This document shows, in pieces, positions 53,017 through 61,637 of a stretch of DNA of 64,000 nt. A model generated the notes under the pieces. That model was not told the DNA's origin. It saw only the letters and a list, made by a program, of their open reading frames with translations, and ran no database searches. The translations under genes and the position numbers were made by a program. The first letter of the stretch is position 1. Each line of letters starts with the position of its first letter. Source of the stretch: Roseovarius sp. A-2 (lineage in GTDB: Bacteria > Pseudomonadota > Alphaproteobacteria > Rhodobacterales > Rhodobacteraceae); the NCBI RefSeq assembly GCF_002072155.1, contig NZ_BDIY01000009.1:1-64000 (forward strand), read 5' to 3'.

Positions 53017-53777
53017 GGCTGGGTGTCTATCAATGCGATGCCGCCGGGCGCACCCCCGAGGCGCGGTTGACGGTGCTGGATCGTCTGCTGACCGGGCGCA
53101 GCCTCGATCTGCTGGTCTGCCCGGAACTGTTCCTGTCGGGCTATGACGCGGGTGAGGCGCATGAACGTCTGGCCGAGGAACCTGAAACCGGGCCATTCGC
53201 GTCCGGCATCAAGGCGCTGGCCAAGCGGCACAGCACCGCCATCGCATATGGCTATCCCGAGCGCGGCGACGGCGTGCTCTTCAATGCGGCGGCGCTGGTC
53301 GATGCGCGCGGCGCGTTGCTGGCCAATCACCGCAAGCGCCTGCCTTCGCCGGGCAGTTTCGAAGAAAGCGCCTTTGCCAATGGCGAAGCGGTCACCTTCG
53401 CCGATCTGGGTGGGTGGCGACTGGCGATGCTGATCTGCTACGAGGTCGAGTTTCCCGAGAGCCTGCGACAGGCCGCATTGGGCGGGGCCGATCTGGTGAT
53501 CGTGCCCACGGCGCTAGGGGCCGATTGGGGCGTTGTGGCAGAGCAGGTGGTGCCGACCCGTGCCTTCGAGAACGGGCTGTGGCTGGCCTATGCCGGGCAC
53601 GCAGGCGAGGAAAACGGTGCGCGCTACTACGGCGGCAGCCGCATCGCCGATCCTCTTGGTCACGTGCTGGCCGATGCGGGACAGGCCGAAACAGTGATCG
53701 AGGCGGAACTGAGCCGCGACGCGGCGACCGCCGCGCGAGCCCGCCTGCCCTATCTGCGCGATTGCGCGCGGTTGTGA
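53013..53777 (+). CDS. Nitrilase-superfamily carbon-nitrogen hydrolase
   Basis: A 254-aa amidase-type protein with a complete catalytic triad: Glu38 (CPELFLSGY), Lys108 (NHRKRLP) and Cys142 (ICYEVEFPE). It lies between eutC (ATGA overlap) and the Lrp regulator (4-bp gap), where ectoine clusters normally carry doeB/eutE. It could hydrolyse the N-acetyl-diaminobutyrate amide or a related amide, but this is inference; related enzymes act on omega-amides such as 2-oxoglutaramate, or on carbamoyl groups. Confidence 0.88.
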   Translation: MRLGVYQCDAAGRTPEARLTVLDRLLTGRSLDLLVCPELFLSGYDAGEAHERLAEEPETGPFASGIKALAKRHSTAIAYGYPERGDGVLFNAAALVDARGALLANHRKRLPSPGSFEESAFANGEAVTFADLGGWRLAMLICYEVEFPESLRQAALGGADLVIVPTALGADWGVVAEQVVPTRAFENGLWLAYAGHAGEENGARYYGGSRIADPLGHVLADAGQAETVIEAELSRDAATAARARLPYLRDCARL

Positions 53778-53781
53778 TGCC

Positions 53782-54258
53782 ATGCTGAAACTCGACGCAC
53801 GCGATCTCGATATTCTGCGGGTGCTGGCCGATGAGGGGCGCATCACCAAGGCGCAATTGGCCACCCGCGTCGGCCTGTCGGCGAGCCCCTGCTGGGAGCG
53901 GTTGAAACGGCTGGAAGGGGCCGGGCTGATCGAGGGATATCACGCCCGCATCAGCCTCAAGAAGCTGGGGCCGCATGTCACGGTTTTTGTGGCGGTGGAA
54001 CTGGCTGACCACACCCCGGCCAGCTTCCGCGCCTTCGAGGACAGCGTACAGCATTACGGTGAGGTAACGGCCTGTTGGGCCTTGGGCGGCGGGTTCGACT
54101 ACCTGATGCAGATCGTGACCCGTGACATCGACGCCTATCAGCGGCTTATCGACGAGATGCTGGAGGCCCGGATCGGACTGGCGCGCTATTTTACCTATAT
54201 CGTGACCAAGCCGGTCAAATCCCCGCGGCTGCCACCGCTGGATATGTTTTTCAGATGA
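53782..54258 (+). CDS. doeX: Lrp/AsnC-family regulator (DoeX-like)
   Basis: A 158-aa regulator: helix-turn-helix ITKAQLATRVGLSASPCWER in the first 50 residues, then the RAM ligand domain (about 70-150). AsnC-type DoeX regulators accompany ectoine catabolic genes and respond to pathway intermediates such as diaminobutyrate. It starts 4 bp after the nitrilase gene and precedes the aldehyde dehydrogenase. The name is based on position and family. Confidence 0.83.
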   Translation: MLKLDARDLDILRVLADEGRITKAQLATRVGLSASPCWERLKRLEGAGLIEGYHARISLKKLGPHVTVFVAVELADHTPASFRAFEDSVQHYGEVTACWALGGGFDYLMQIVTRDIDAYQRLIDEMLEARIGLARYFTYIVTKPVKSPRLPPLDMFFR

Positions 54259-54366
54259 ATCGTCTTTTAGCATAAGGTTTTTCGCTAGAAAAATCTTCAA
54301 CCAACCGCAATGTCAGCCCCACCCTCTGCCCGCACAGTGTATTCTTCTGTGGGAAAGGAGGGCCAA

Positions 54367-55842
54367 ATGTCTGATTCAGCAATCTGGACCCGCAACGGGA
54401 TCACCGACACGCGCCTCGTGCGCAACTTCGCCTATCTGGGTGGCAAATGGGTGGCCGGCGAAGACGGCGAGACCATCGCCGTGCGCAACCCCGGCGACGG
54501 GGCGGCGCTTGGCGCTGTGGCCTCGCTCAGCGCCGATCAGTCGCGCGCGGCGGTGGATGCCGCCCAAGTCGCCTTTGACGACTGGGCGATGACCCTGCCG
54601 CAGGACCGGTCCGCCATCCTGCGCCGCTGGTTCGACCTTATGATCGAGCACAGGGAAGACCTCGCGCGGATCATGGTGCTGGAACAGGGCAAGCCCCTGT
54701 CGGAAGCGCGCGGCGAGATCGACTATGCGGCGAGTTTCGTGGAATATTACGCCGAGGAGTCAAAGCGCCCCAATATCGAGGGTGTGACCAGCCACCTGCC
54801 CGATGCAGAGGTTGAATTGTGGCTTGAGCCGGTCGGCGTCGCCGCCCTCATCACGCCGTGGAATTTCCCCGCCGCGATGCTGACGCGAAAGGCGGCGGCG
54901 GCGATGGCGGCTGGCTGCACCGTGGTGGCGCACCCGTCTGGCGAAACGCCCTATTCGGCGCTGGCGCTGGCCGAACTGGCCGAACGGGCAGGCATCCCGG
55001 CAGGCGTGTTCAACGTGGTCACGGGGCGCGCTTCGACCGTGGTGGAGCCCTGGACGCAAGATACGCGCGTGCGCGCGCTCAGCTTCACCGGCTCGACCAA
55101 TATCGGGCAATTGCTCTACCGCCAATGCGCGGGCACGGTGAAGAAACTGGTCATGGAACTGGGTGGCCACGCGCCGGTGATTGTGTTCAGGAACGCCGAT
55201 CTTGAAACCTCGGTGGAGGAATCGATCAAGGCGAAATTCGCCACCTCCGGGCAGGATTGTCTGGGCGCCAACCGCATCTACGTGGAGCGCGCGATTTATG
55301 ACGAATTCTGCCGCCGCTTCACCGAGGAGACGCAGAAACTGACCCTCGGGCGCGGCATGGACGACCCCGATATCGGCCCGCTGATGAACGAGAGTGCGGT
55401 GCAGAAGCAGGAAGAACACGTGGCCGATGCGCTCAAGCACGGCGCGAAACTGGCCTGCGGCGGGCAGCGCGATGATCTCGGTCCGCTCTTCTATCAGCCC
55501 ACGGTTCTGACCGATGTACCCGATACAGCGGCGATCATGTGCGACGAGACCTTCGGCCCGGTGGCCGCCATCGCACCCTTCGACACCGAGGACGAGGTGG
55601 TGCGCCGCGCCAACGCGACCGAATTCGGCCTGATCGCCTATCTGCACAGCCACGACCCGCGCCGCATCTACCGGATGACGCGCGCGTTGCAGTTCGGCAT
55701 GGTGGCGGTGAACCGCACCAAGGTCACCGGCGCGCCAATTCCCTTTGGCGGGGTCAAGCAATCGGGGCTCGGCCGTGAAGGGGCAAGGCGCGGTATGGAG
55801 GAGTTTATGGAGATCAAGTATGTCTGCCGCGATTGGGCGTGA
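54367..55842 (+). CDS. doeC: NAD(P)-dependent aldehyde dehydrogenase (DoeC/succinate- or aspartate-semialdehyde type)
   Basis: A 491-aa aldehyde dehydrogenase with nucleophile Cys298 (SGQDCLGANRIYV), catalytic Glu264 (MELGGHAPVIV) and the cofactor loop FTGSTNIGQ. In ectoine catabolism DoeC oxidises aspartate semialdehyde to aspartate; the fold is close to succinate semialdehyde dehydrogenase, which is the alternative. AAAGGAGGG precedes the ATG at 54367; an in-frame ATG at 54310 is less likely. Confidence 0.9.
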   Translation: MSDSAIWTRNGITDTRLVRNFAYLGGKWVAGEDGETIAVRNPGDGAALGAVASLSADQSRAAVDAAQVAFDDWAMTLPQDRSAILRRWFDLMIEHREDLARIMVLEQGKPLSEARGEIDYAASFVEYYAEESKRPNIEGVTSHLPDAEVELWLEPVGVAALITPWNFPAAMLTRKAAAAMAAGCTVVAHPSGETPYSALALAELAERAGIPAGVFNVVTGRASTVVEPWTQDTRVRALSFTGSTNIGQLLYRQCAGTVKKLVMELGGHAPVIVFRNADLETSVEESIKAKFATSGQDCLGANRIYVERAIYDEFCRRFTEETQKLTLGRGMDDPDIGPLMNESAVQKQEEHVADALKHGAKLACGGQRDDLGPLFYQPTVLTDVPDTAAIMCDETFGPVAAIAPFDTEDEVVRRANATEFGLIAYLHSHDPRRIYRMTRALQFGMVAVNRTKVTGAPIPFGGVKQSGLGREGARRGMEEFMEIKYVCRDWA

Positions 55843-55849
55843 GCCGATG

Positions 55850-55894
55850 AAATATTGAATAGATTTCGGCCCGGAATATTTTTGAAAATTCCGG
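55850..55894. repeat. Two-hairpin intergenic repeat, copy 3
   Basis: An imperfect GAAAT...ATTTC hairpin (55850-55868) is followed by CCGGAATaTTTT-tg-AAAATTCCGG (55871-55894, one bulged A), nearly the same as the second hairpin at 34594-34615. It separates the dehydrogenase and aminotransferase genes. Confidence 0.55.
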
Positions 55895-55922
55895 TGCCCG
55901 TGAAAAACGAAAGGAACAAAAA

Positions 55923-57293
55923 ATGCTGCGTAACGACCAACTCGATCAATGGGATCGCGAAAACTTCTTCCACCCTTCGACGCATCTGGCGCAATTCGCG
56001 CGAGGCGAGACCCCGAACCGGATCATCACCGGCGGCACCGGCAGCCATATCGAGGACCGCGAGGGCAACAAGCTGCTCGACGCCTTCGCCGGGCTTTATT
56101 GTGTCAATGTCGGCTATGGCCGTCAGGACATCGCCGACGCCATCGCCGATCAGGCCAAGGAACTTGCCTATTACCACGCCTATGTGGGCCACGGCACCGA
56201 GGCGTCGATCACGCTCGCCAAGATGGTCCTCGACCGCGCACCGGATCACATGTCCAAGGTCTATTTCGGCCTCTCGGGGTCGGACGCCAACGAGACCAAC
56301 ATCAAGCTGATCTGGTATTACAACAACATCCTCGGCCGCCCCGAGAAGAAGAAGATCATCTCGCGCTGGCGCGGCTATCACGGCTCTGGCCTGATGACCG
56401 GCTCGCTCACGGGGCTGCATCTCTTCCATCAGAAATTCGACCTGCCGCTGGCGCAGGTGCTCCACACCGAGGCCCCCTATTATTATCGCCGCGACGATGT
56501 GAACATGACCGAGGAACAGTTCGTCGCCCATTGCGCGGCAGAGTTGGAAGGGCTGATCGCGCGCGAGGGGGCCGACACCATCGCCGCCTTCATCGGCGAG
56601 CCGGTTCTGGGCACCGGGGGCATCGTGCCACCGCCCACCGGGTATTGGGAGGCGATCCAGCCGATTTTGGAGAAGCACGACATCCTGCTGGTTGCCGACG
56701 AGGTCGTCACCGGCTTTGGCCGTCTCGGCACGATGTTCGGCTCCGAGCATTACGGGCTCAAGCCCGATCTCATCACCATCGCCAAGGGCCTGACCTCGGC
56801 CTATGCGCCGCTTTCGGGCAGCATTGTCAGCGACAAGATGTGGAAGGTGCTGGAGCAGGGCACCGACGAGAATGGGCCGATCGGCCACGGCTGGACCTAT
56901 TCGGCCCATCCCATCGGGGCAGCGGCGGGGGTAGCCAACCTCAAGCTGCTGGATGAGTTGGACCTGATCGCCAATAACCGCGAGGTGGGCGGCTATCTCA
57001 ACAAGACCATGACCGAGGCCCTCGGGCATCACCCGAATGTGGGCGAGATCCGCGGCGAGGGGATGCTCTGCGCGGTGGAGTTCGTCAAGGACCGTGACAG
57101 CCGCACCTTCTTTGACGCGGCTGACAAGGTGGGGCCGCAGATTTCCGCCGCGCTCGCCGCCGATCACGTCATTGCGCGCGCCATGCCACAGGGTGATATC
57201 CTGGGATTCGCCCCGCCCTTCTGTCTGACCAAGGCCGAGGCCGACGAGGTGGTGGAGAAAACTGCAAAAGCGGTGAAAACCATCCTCGGATAA
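55923..57293 (+). CDS. doeD: Diaminobutyrate-type class III aminotransferase (DoeD-like)
   Basis: A 456-aa class III aminotransferase with GLSGSDANETNIKLIWYYNN, RGYHGSGLMTGSLTGLH, the cofactor Asp in LLVADEVVTGFGRLG and the Lys in LITIAKGLTSAYAPLSG. In the ectoine pathway DoeD turns diaminobutyrate into aspartate semialdehyde, the substrate of the DoeC enzyme encoded just upstream. GAAAGGAA lies before the ATG. A strong terminator follows, closing the cluster. Confidence 0.87.
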   Translation: MLRNDQLDQWDRENFFHPSTHLAQFARGETPNRIITGGTGSHIEDREGNKLLDAFAGLYCVNVGYGRQDIADAIADQAKELAYYHAYVGHGTEASITLAKMVLDRAPDHMSKVYFGLSGSDANETNIKLIWYYNNILGRPEKKKIISRWRGYHGSGLMTGSLTGLHLFHQKFDLPLAQVLHTEAPYYYRRDDVNMTEEQFVAHCAAELEGLIAREGADTIAAFIGEPVLGTGGIVPPPTGYWEAIQPILEKHDILLVADEVVTGFGRLGTMFGSEHYGLKPDLITIAKGLTSAYAPLSGSIVSDKMWKVLEQGTDENGPIGHGWTYSAHPIGAAAGVANLKLLDELDLIANNREVGGYLNKTMTEALGHHPNVGEIRGEGMLCAVEFVKDRDSRTFFDAADKVGPQISAALAADHVIARAMPQGDILGFAPPFCLTKAEADEVVEKTAKAVKTILG

Positions 57294-57308
57294 AATACAA
57301 TCCGCGCG

Positions 57309-57345
57309 AAAGGGCCGGCAGAGATCACTCTGACGGCCCTTTTTT
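57309..57345 (+). terminator. Intrinsic terminator after doeD-like gene
   Basis: AAGGGCCGgCAGAG pairs with CTCTGaCGGCCCTT and is followed by TTTTT, a textbook Rho-independent terminator 16 bp after the stop. Confidence 0.9.
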
Positions 57346-57521
57346 ATGCATGAGATTGAAGGACATTCGACTGAATCTGACGATCCTGCAGTCAATTTGA
57401 CCTGCGACGCCGGGAATCTTGCAAAAAGGGTCGCTGTTCACTTGCATCACTGGAAATTTGGCGTTTTAGTCTTTGCCGAACGTGGAAAAATTCACGACAC
57501 ATAAACAACAGGGAGCCTGCA

Positions 57522-58625
57522 TTGGCCGAGACCGGACACAACGACGCGTTCGTTGCATTTGAACGCGTGCAGAAGAGTTACGACGGCGAAACGCTTGTCG
57601 TAAAAGACCTCAACCTCTCGTTGCCCAAGGGCGAGTTTCTGACCATGCTCGGGCCCTCGGGCTCCGGCAAGACCACCTGCCTGATGATGCTCGCGGGCTT
57701 TGAGACTGCGACCCATGGCGAGATCAAGCTCGACGGGGTCAGCATCAACAACATCCCCCCGCACAAACGCGGCATCGGCATGGTGTTTCAGAACTATGCC
57801 CTGTTCCCCCACATGACCATTGCCGAGAACCTCAGCTTTCCGCTCGAGGTGCGCAAGATCGGCAAGTCGGACCGCGAGGCCAAGGTCAAGCGCGCGCTGG
57901 AGATGGTCGAGATGGGCGCATTCGGCGGACGCCGCCCGGCGCAGCTCTCGGGTGGTCAGCAGCAGCGCGTGGCACTGGCCCGCGCTCTGGTGTTCGAGCC
58001 GGAACTGGTGCTGATGGACGAACCGCTCGGCGCGCTCGACAAGCAGCTGCGCGAGAAGATGCAGTTCGAGATCACGCATCTCGCGCATGAGTTGGGGATC
58101 ACCACAGTCTATGTGACCCACGACCAGACTGAGGCGCTAACCATGTCGGACCGGGTCGCGGTGTTTAACGATGGCAAAATCCAACAGATCGCGCCGCCGG
58201 ATGAGCTTTATGAAAGCCCGCAGAACAGTTTCGTCGCGCAGTTCATCGGCGAGAACAACACGCTCGAAGGCACCGTCAAGGAAATCAACAATGGGCTTGC
58301 GCTTGTACAACTCGACGATGGCGGGCTGATCGACGCCAAGCCGGTGAACGTGGAAAAGCCGGGTGACCGCACGCTGATCTCGATCCGCCCCGAGCGGGTG
58401 GAATTCAACCGCGAGCGCCTGAGCCCGGATGCCCATACGCTCAAGGCCGAAGTGGTCGAGTTCATCTACATGGGCGACATCTTCCGCACCCGACTGCGTG
58501 TCGCCGGAACCGATGAATTCATCATCAAGACACGCAACGCCCCCGACCAACGCCGCCTGCAACCCGGCGAGCAGATCGAGATCGGCTGGCTGCCCGAGGA
58601 TTGCCGCGCGCTCGACGCGACATAG
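57522..58625 (+). CDS. Polyamine-type ABC transporter ATPase (PotA-like)
   Basis: A 367-aa ATPase with Walker A GPSGSGKTT, signature [15 protein letters not shown], Walker B LVLMDEPLGALD and a C-terminal TOBE domain. TTG start at 57522 with GGGAG upstream; no ATG is available near this point. First gene of an ATPase-binding protein-permease-permease operon behind the ectoine-like cluster, so it may import that pathway's substrate or another amine. Confidence 0.92.
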   Translation: MAETGHNDAFVAFERVQKSYDGETLVVKDLNLSLPKGEFLTMLGPSGSGKTTCLMMLAGFETATHGEIKLDGVSINNIPPHKRGIGMVFQNYALFPHMTIAENLSFPLEVRKIGKSDREAKVKRALEMVEMGAFGGRRPAQLSGGQQQRVALARALVFEPELVLMDEPLGALDKQLREKMQFEITHLAHELGITTVYVTHDQTEALTMSDRVAVFNDGKIQQIAPPDELYESPQNSFVAQFIGENNTLEGTVKEINNGLALVQLDDGGLIDAKPVNVEKPGDRTLISIRPERVEFNRERLSPDAHTLKAEVVEFIYMGDIFRTRLRVAGTDEFIIKTRNAPDQRRLQPGEQIEIGWLPEDCRALDAT

Positions 58626-58745
58626 ATTCGATCACGTCCGCAATGGCACTCACGTCGGCGCGGATTGAAAGAGACCTCGGATGTTTCCACCCGTAACCCG
58701 GGGTCCATTCACCAAAAAACGGGAAATGAAATTGGGAGACTATTC

Positions 58746-59861
58746 ATGAGACTCACGAAAACCCTGCTTGCGACAACGGCACTGACCGTTGCAGCAGGCG
58801 CGTCCGCCACCGCGCAGGACATGGCTGACAGCATGACGCTCGTTTCCTGGGGCGGAGCCTATCAGGACAGCCAGCAGAAAGCCTATGTCGAGCCCTATCT
58901 TGCCGCCAATCCCGGCGTCAGCGTTACCTGGGACGAAAGCTCGGCCGAGGCCGTGGCCAAGCTGCGCGCCATGACCGAGGCCGGCAACGTCACTTGGGAT
59001 CTGGTCGATGCGGTGGCCTCTGATGCGATGCGCCTGTGTGACGAGGGCCTCGCGATGGAGCTCGATCACGACGAGGTTCTGGCCGCCGCGCCCGATGGCA
59101 CCGACGCCAGCGACGACTTTGGCGACCTGATCGTCAGCGATTGCTTCGTGCCGCAGATCGTCTATTCGACCACCTTCGGCTATCGCACCGACATGGTGCC
59201 CGAAGGCGTCGATGCGCCCGACAGCATCTGTGACGTGTTCGACCTGGAAACCTATCCCGGCAAGCGGTCACTGCAAAAACGTCCGATCGACAACATGGAG
59301 TGGGCGCTCTACTGCGACGGTGTCGCCAAGGACGAGCTCTACGACGTCCTGAGCACCGACGAAGGCGTGGATCGCGCGCTCGCCAAGCTGGACACGATCA
59401 AGGATCAGGTTGTCTGGTGGTCCGCTGGTGCGGAAACCCCGCAGCTTCTGGCCGATGGCGAGGTCTTCATTGGCTCGACTTATAACGGGCGTCTGTTCTC
59501 GGCCATCGCCGAGCAGGATCAGCCGATCGGCATGATGTGGGACCTGCAGTCATTCGATCTCGACGGCTGGATCGTTCCCGCCGGTCTGCCCGAAGATCGT
59601 CTGGCCCGCGTCTTGGACTTCTTGAAGTTTGCGACCGACACGCAGCGTCTGGCCGATCAGGCCGCCTACATCTCCTACGGTCCGGCGCGCGACTCGTCCG
59701 CACCGCTGGTGGGCAAGCATGCGGAGCTGGGCATCGACATGGCCCCGCATATGCCGACCGATCCGGCCAACGCGACCAACGTCCACATCTACGACTACGA
59801 GTGGTGGGCGGATAACCGCGATGATCTGGACGCCAAGTTCCAGGCGTGGCTGGCGCAATAA
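58746..59861 (+). CDS. Polyamine-type ABC transporter substrate-binding protein
   Basis: A 371-aa periplasmic protein (family 1-like PotD/PotF type) with signal peptide MRLTKTLLATTALTVAAGAS and mature start QDMADSMTLVSWGGAYQDSQ. Closely resembles the binding proteins of transporters annotated as spermidine/putrescine. GGGAG precedes the ATG at 58746. A strong hairpin follows the stop. The ligand is uncertain. Confidence 0.92.
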   Translation: MRLTKTLLATTALTVAAGASATAQDMADSMTLVSWGGAYQDSQQKAYVEPYLAANPGVSVTWDESSAEAVAKLRAMTEAGNVTWDLVDAVASDAMRLCDEGLAMELDHDEVLAAAPDGTDASDDFGDLIVSDCFVPQIVYSTTFGYRTDMVPEGVDAPDSICDVFDLETYPGKRSLQKRPIDNMEWALYCDGVAKDELYDVLSTDEGVDRALAKLDTIKDQVVWWSAGAETPQLLADGEVFIGSTYNGRLFSAIAEQDQPIGMMWDLQSFDLDGWIVPAGLPEDRLARVLDFLKFATDTQRLADQAAYISYGPARDSSAPLVGKHAELGIDMAPHMPTDPANATNVHIYDYEWWADNRDDLDAKFQAWLAQ

Positions 59862-59878
59862 GCGCGGCGATACGATCC

Positions 59879-59903
59879 GAAGGGGGCCCGCGCGGCCCCC
59901 TTC
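59879..59903 (+). other. Hairpin after the binding-protein gene
   Basis: GAAGGGGGCC and GGCCCCCTTC form a perfect ten-pair stem with a CGCGC loop and no T-run. In transport operons such structures protect the binding-protein part of the mRNA and lower permease expression; that role is inferred. Confidence 0.55.
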
Positions 59904-59966
59904 GACACCTGACCACCGGGCGCAAGACCCAGGGTTCAATAATCAAATTTGTTCGACGGGAATGAC

Positions 59967-61634
59967 ATGAGCGATACCACCGACACCGGCCCGGTGCTTG
60001 CCGCAGACGGCACACCGCTAAAGCGTAGCCTGAGACGCGCCCTGCGCGCGCAGAAGATACGGGCGCTCGCATTGATCGCGCCATTGCTGATCTTCGTGCT
60101 GGTCGCGTTCATCGCACCCATTGCGGACATGCTGTTCCGTTCCGTCGAGAACCAGATCGTCGGCAATACGGTACCCATGACGGTCGAGGAGTTGCGCGAC
60201 TGGGACGGCGAAGCGGTGCCGGATGAGCAGGTCTTTCGCGCCATGTATTTCGATCTCTTCCTCGCCGCCGAGGCCAAGGAGCACACCAAGCTGGGCAGCC
60301 GCCTGAACTATGAGGAAAGCGGCGTGTCGTCGCTCTTTCGAACCACGGGCCGCGACGTGGACGACATGGGCGAGGTCTTTCAGGACGCATTTGAAGAGAT
60401 CAGCTCCGACTTCGAAGAGGCGCAGGTCTGGTATGACATGATGTCGGGCGGCGATGGGGTCGAGGGTAACGAGCGCCTGCTGTCCAATCAGGTCGGTCGC
60501 CTGGAGCAACTCGAAACCGAGACCTATAGCGGCGATGTGGGCTTTGTCCCCGGCTCCGCGATCTCCGATATCCTGCCCAACACCGCGCGGGCCTATTCCG
60601 CCTTTGCCGCCTTCACTCATTTCGTCGATGAGGATGTCGTCGCCGAAGAAGAGCCGTGGGAGGCGGTCTATGCCGCGCTTGCGCTCGATCTCGAGGATCC
60701 CGGCACCGCGGCGGCATTGGCCAACTACGACGGCCCCGGCGCCGATTTGCTACGGCAGGCCGCAGCAACGGACATGCCAAAGGTCGATATGAAATCGGCC
60801 TTCATCGAGTCCAACAAGGACTGGAACCGTATCGAATATTGGAAGGTGATCAAGACCTACTCACCGCCCTACACCACTGGCTATTTCCTCAATGCCGTGG
60901 ACATGGAAAAGACCGCCGAGGGCATCGCCCTGCGCGACGAGGACGAGCGCATCTATGGCATCCTCTTCAAGCGGACGATGTTCATGTCGATGGTCATCAC
61001 CTGCAGCTGCATCGCACTGGGCTATCCGGTCGCGTGGATTCTCGCGAACCTGCCCGCCCGCACCGCGAATCTGCTGATGATCCTCGTGCTGTTGCCATTC
61101 TGGACCTCGCTTCTGGTTCGTACCAGCGCGTGGAAAATCATGCTGCAACAACAGGGGGTAATCAACGACACGCTGGTCTGGCTGGGCCTCGTCGCGGATG
61201 AAAGCCGTCTGGTGATGATCAACAACCAGTTCGGTACCATCGTGGCGATGACGCATATCCTGCTGCCCTTCATGATCCTGCCGATGTATTCGGTGATGCA
61301 GACCATCCCGCCCAGCTATCTGCGCGCGGCGAAATCCCTGGGGGCCACCAACTGGACGGCGTTCTGGCGGGTCTATTTCCCGCAATCGGTGCCGGGCATC
61401 GGGGCGGGGTCGATCCTCGTATTCATCCTTGCCATCGGTTACTATATCACGCCCGAGATCGTCGGCGGCACCACCGGCACCTTCATCTCGAACCGGATCG
61501 CCTATCACATCTCGACCTCGCTCAACTGGGGTCTGGCGGCGGCGCTCGGCTCGATCCTGCTGGCCGTGGTTCTGATCCTCTACTGGGCCTATGACAAGAT
61601 TGTCGGCATCGACAACGTGAAGCTGGGGGGCTGA
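59967..61634 (+). CDS. Oversized polyamine-type ABC permease (PotB/PotH-like)
   Basis: A 555-aa permease, nearly twice the usual 280-310. Helix 1 (about 36-60, LALIAPLLIFVLVAFIAPIA) is followed by an acidic soluble stretch of about 265 residues before helix 2 (from about 328, TMFMSMVITCSCIALGYPVA); the usual core and coupling motif (YLRAAKSLGATNWTAFWRVY) come after. The stretch is probably periplasmic, since TM1 of this family has its C-terminal end outside. Start at 59967 (MSDTTDTGPV). It could be an extra receptor or docking domain. Oversized permeases are known in Rhodobacteraceae, but its function is unknown. Confidence 0.88.
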   Translation: MSDTTDTGPVLAADGTPLKRSLRRALRAQKIRALALIAPLLIFVLVAFIAPIADMLFRSVENQIVGNTVPMTVEELRDWDGEAVPDEQVFRAMYFDLFLAAEAKEHTKLGSRLNYEESGVSSLFRTTGRDVDDMGEVFQDAFEEISSDFEEAQVWYDMMSGGDGVEGNERLLSNQVGRLEQLETETYSGDVGFVPGSAISDILPNTARAYSAFAAFTHFVDEDVVAEEEPWEAVYAALALDLEDPGTAAALANYDGPGADLLRQAAATDMPKVDMKSAFIESNKDWNRIEYWKVIKTYSPPYTTGYFLNAVDMEKTAEGIALRDEDERIYGILFKRTMFMSMVITCSCIALGYPVAWILANLPARTANLLMILVLLPFWTSLLVRTSAWKIMLQQQGVINDTLVWLGLVADESRLVMINNQFGTIVAMTHILLPFMILPMYSVMQTIPPSYLRAAKSLGATNWTAFWRVYFPQSVPGIGAGSILVFILAIGYYITPEIVGGTTGTFISNRIAYHISTSLNWGLAAALGSILLAVVLILYWAYDKIVGIDNVKLGG

Positions 61635-61637
61635 GCC

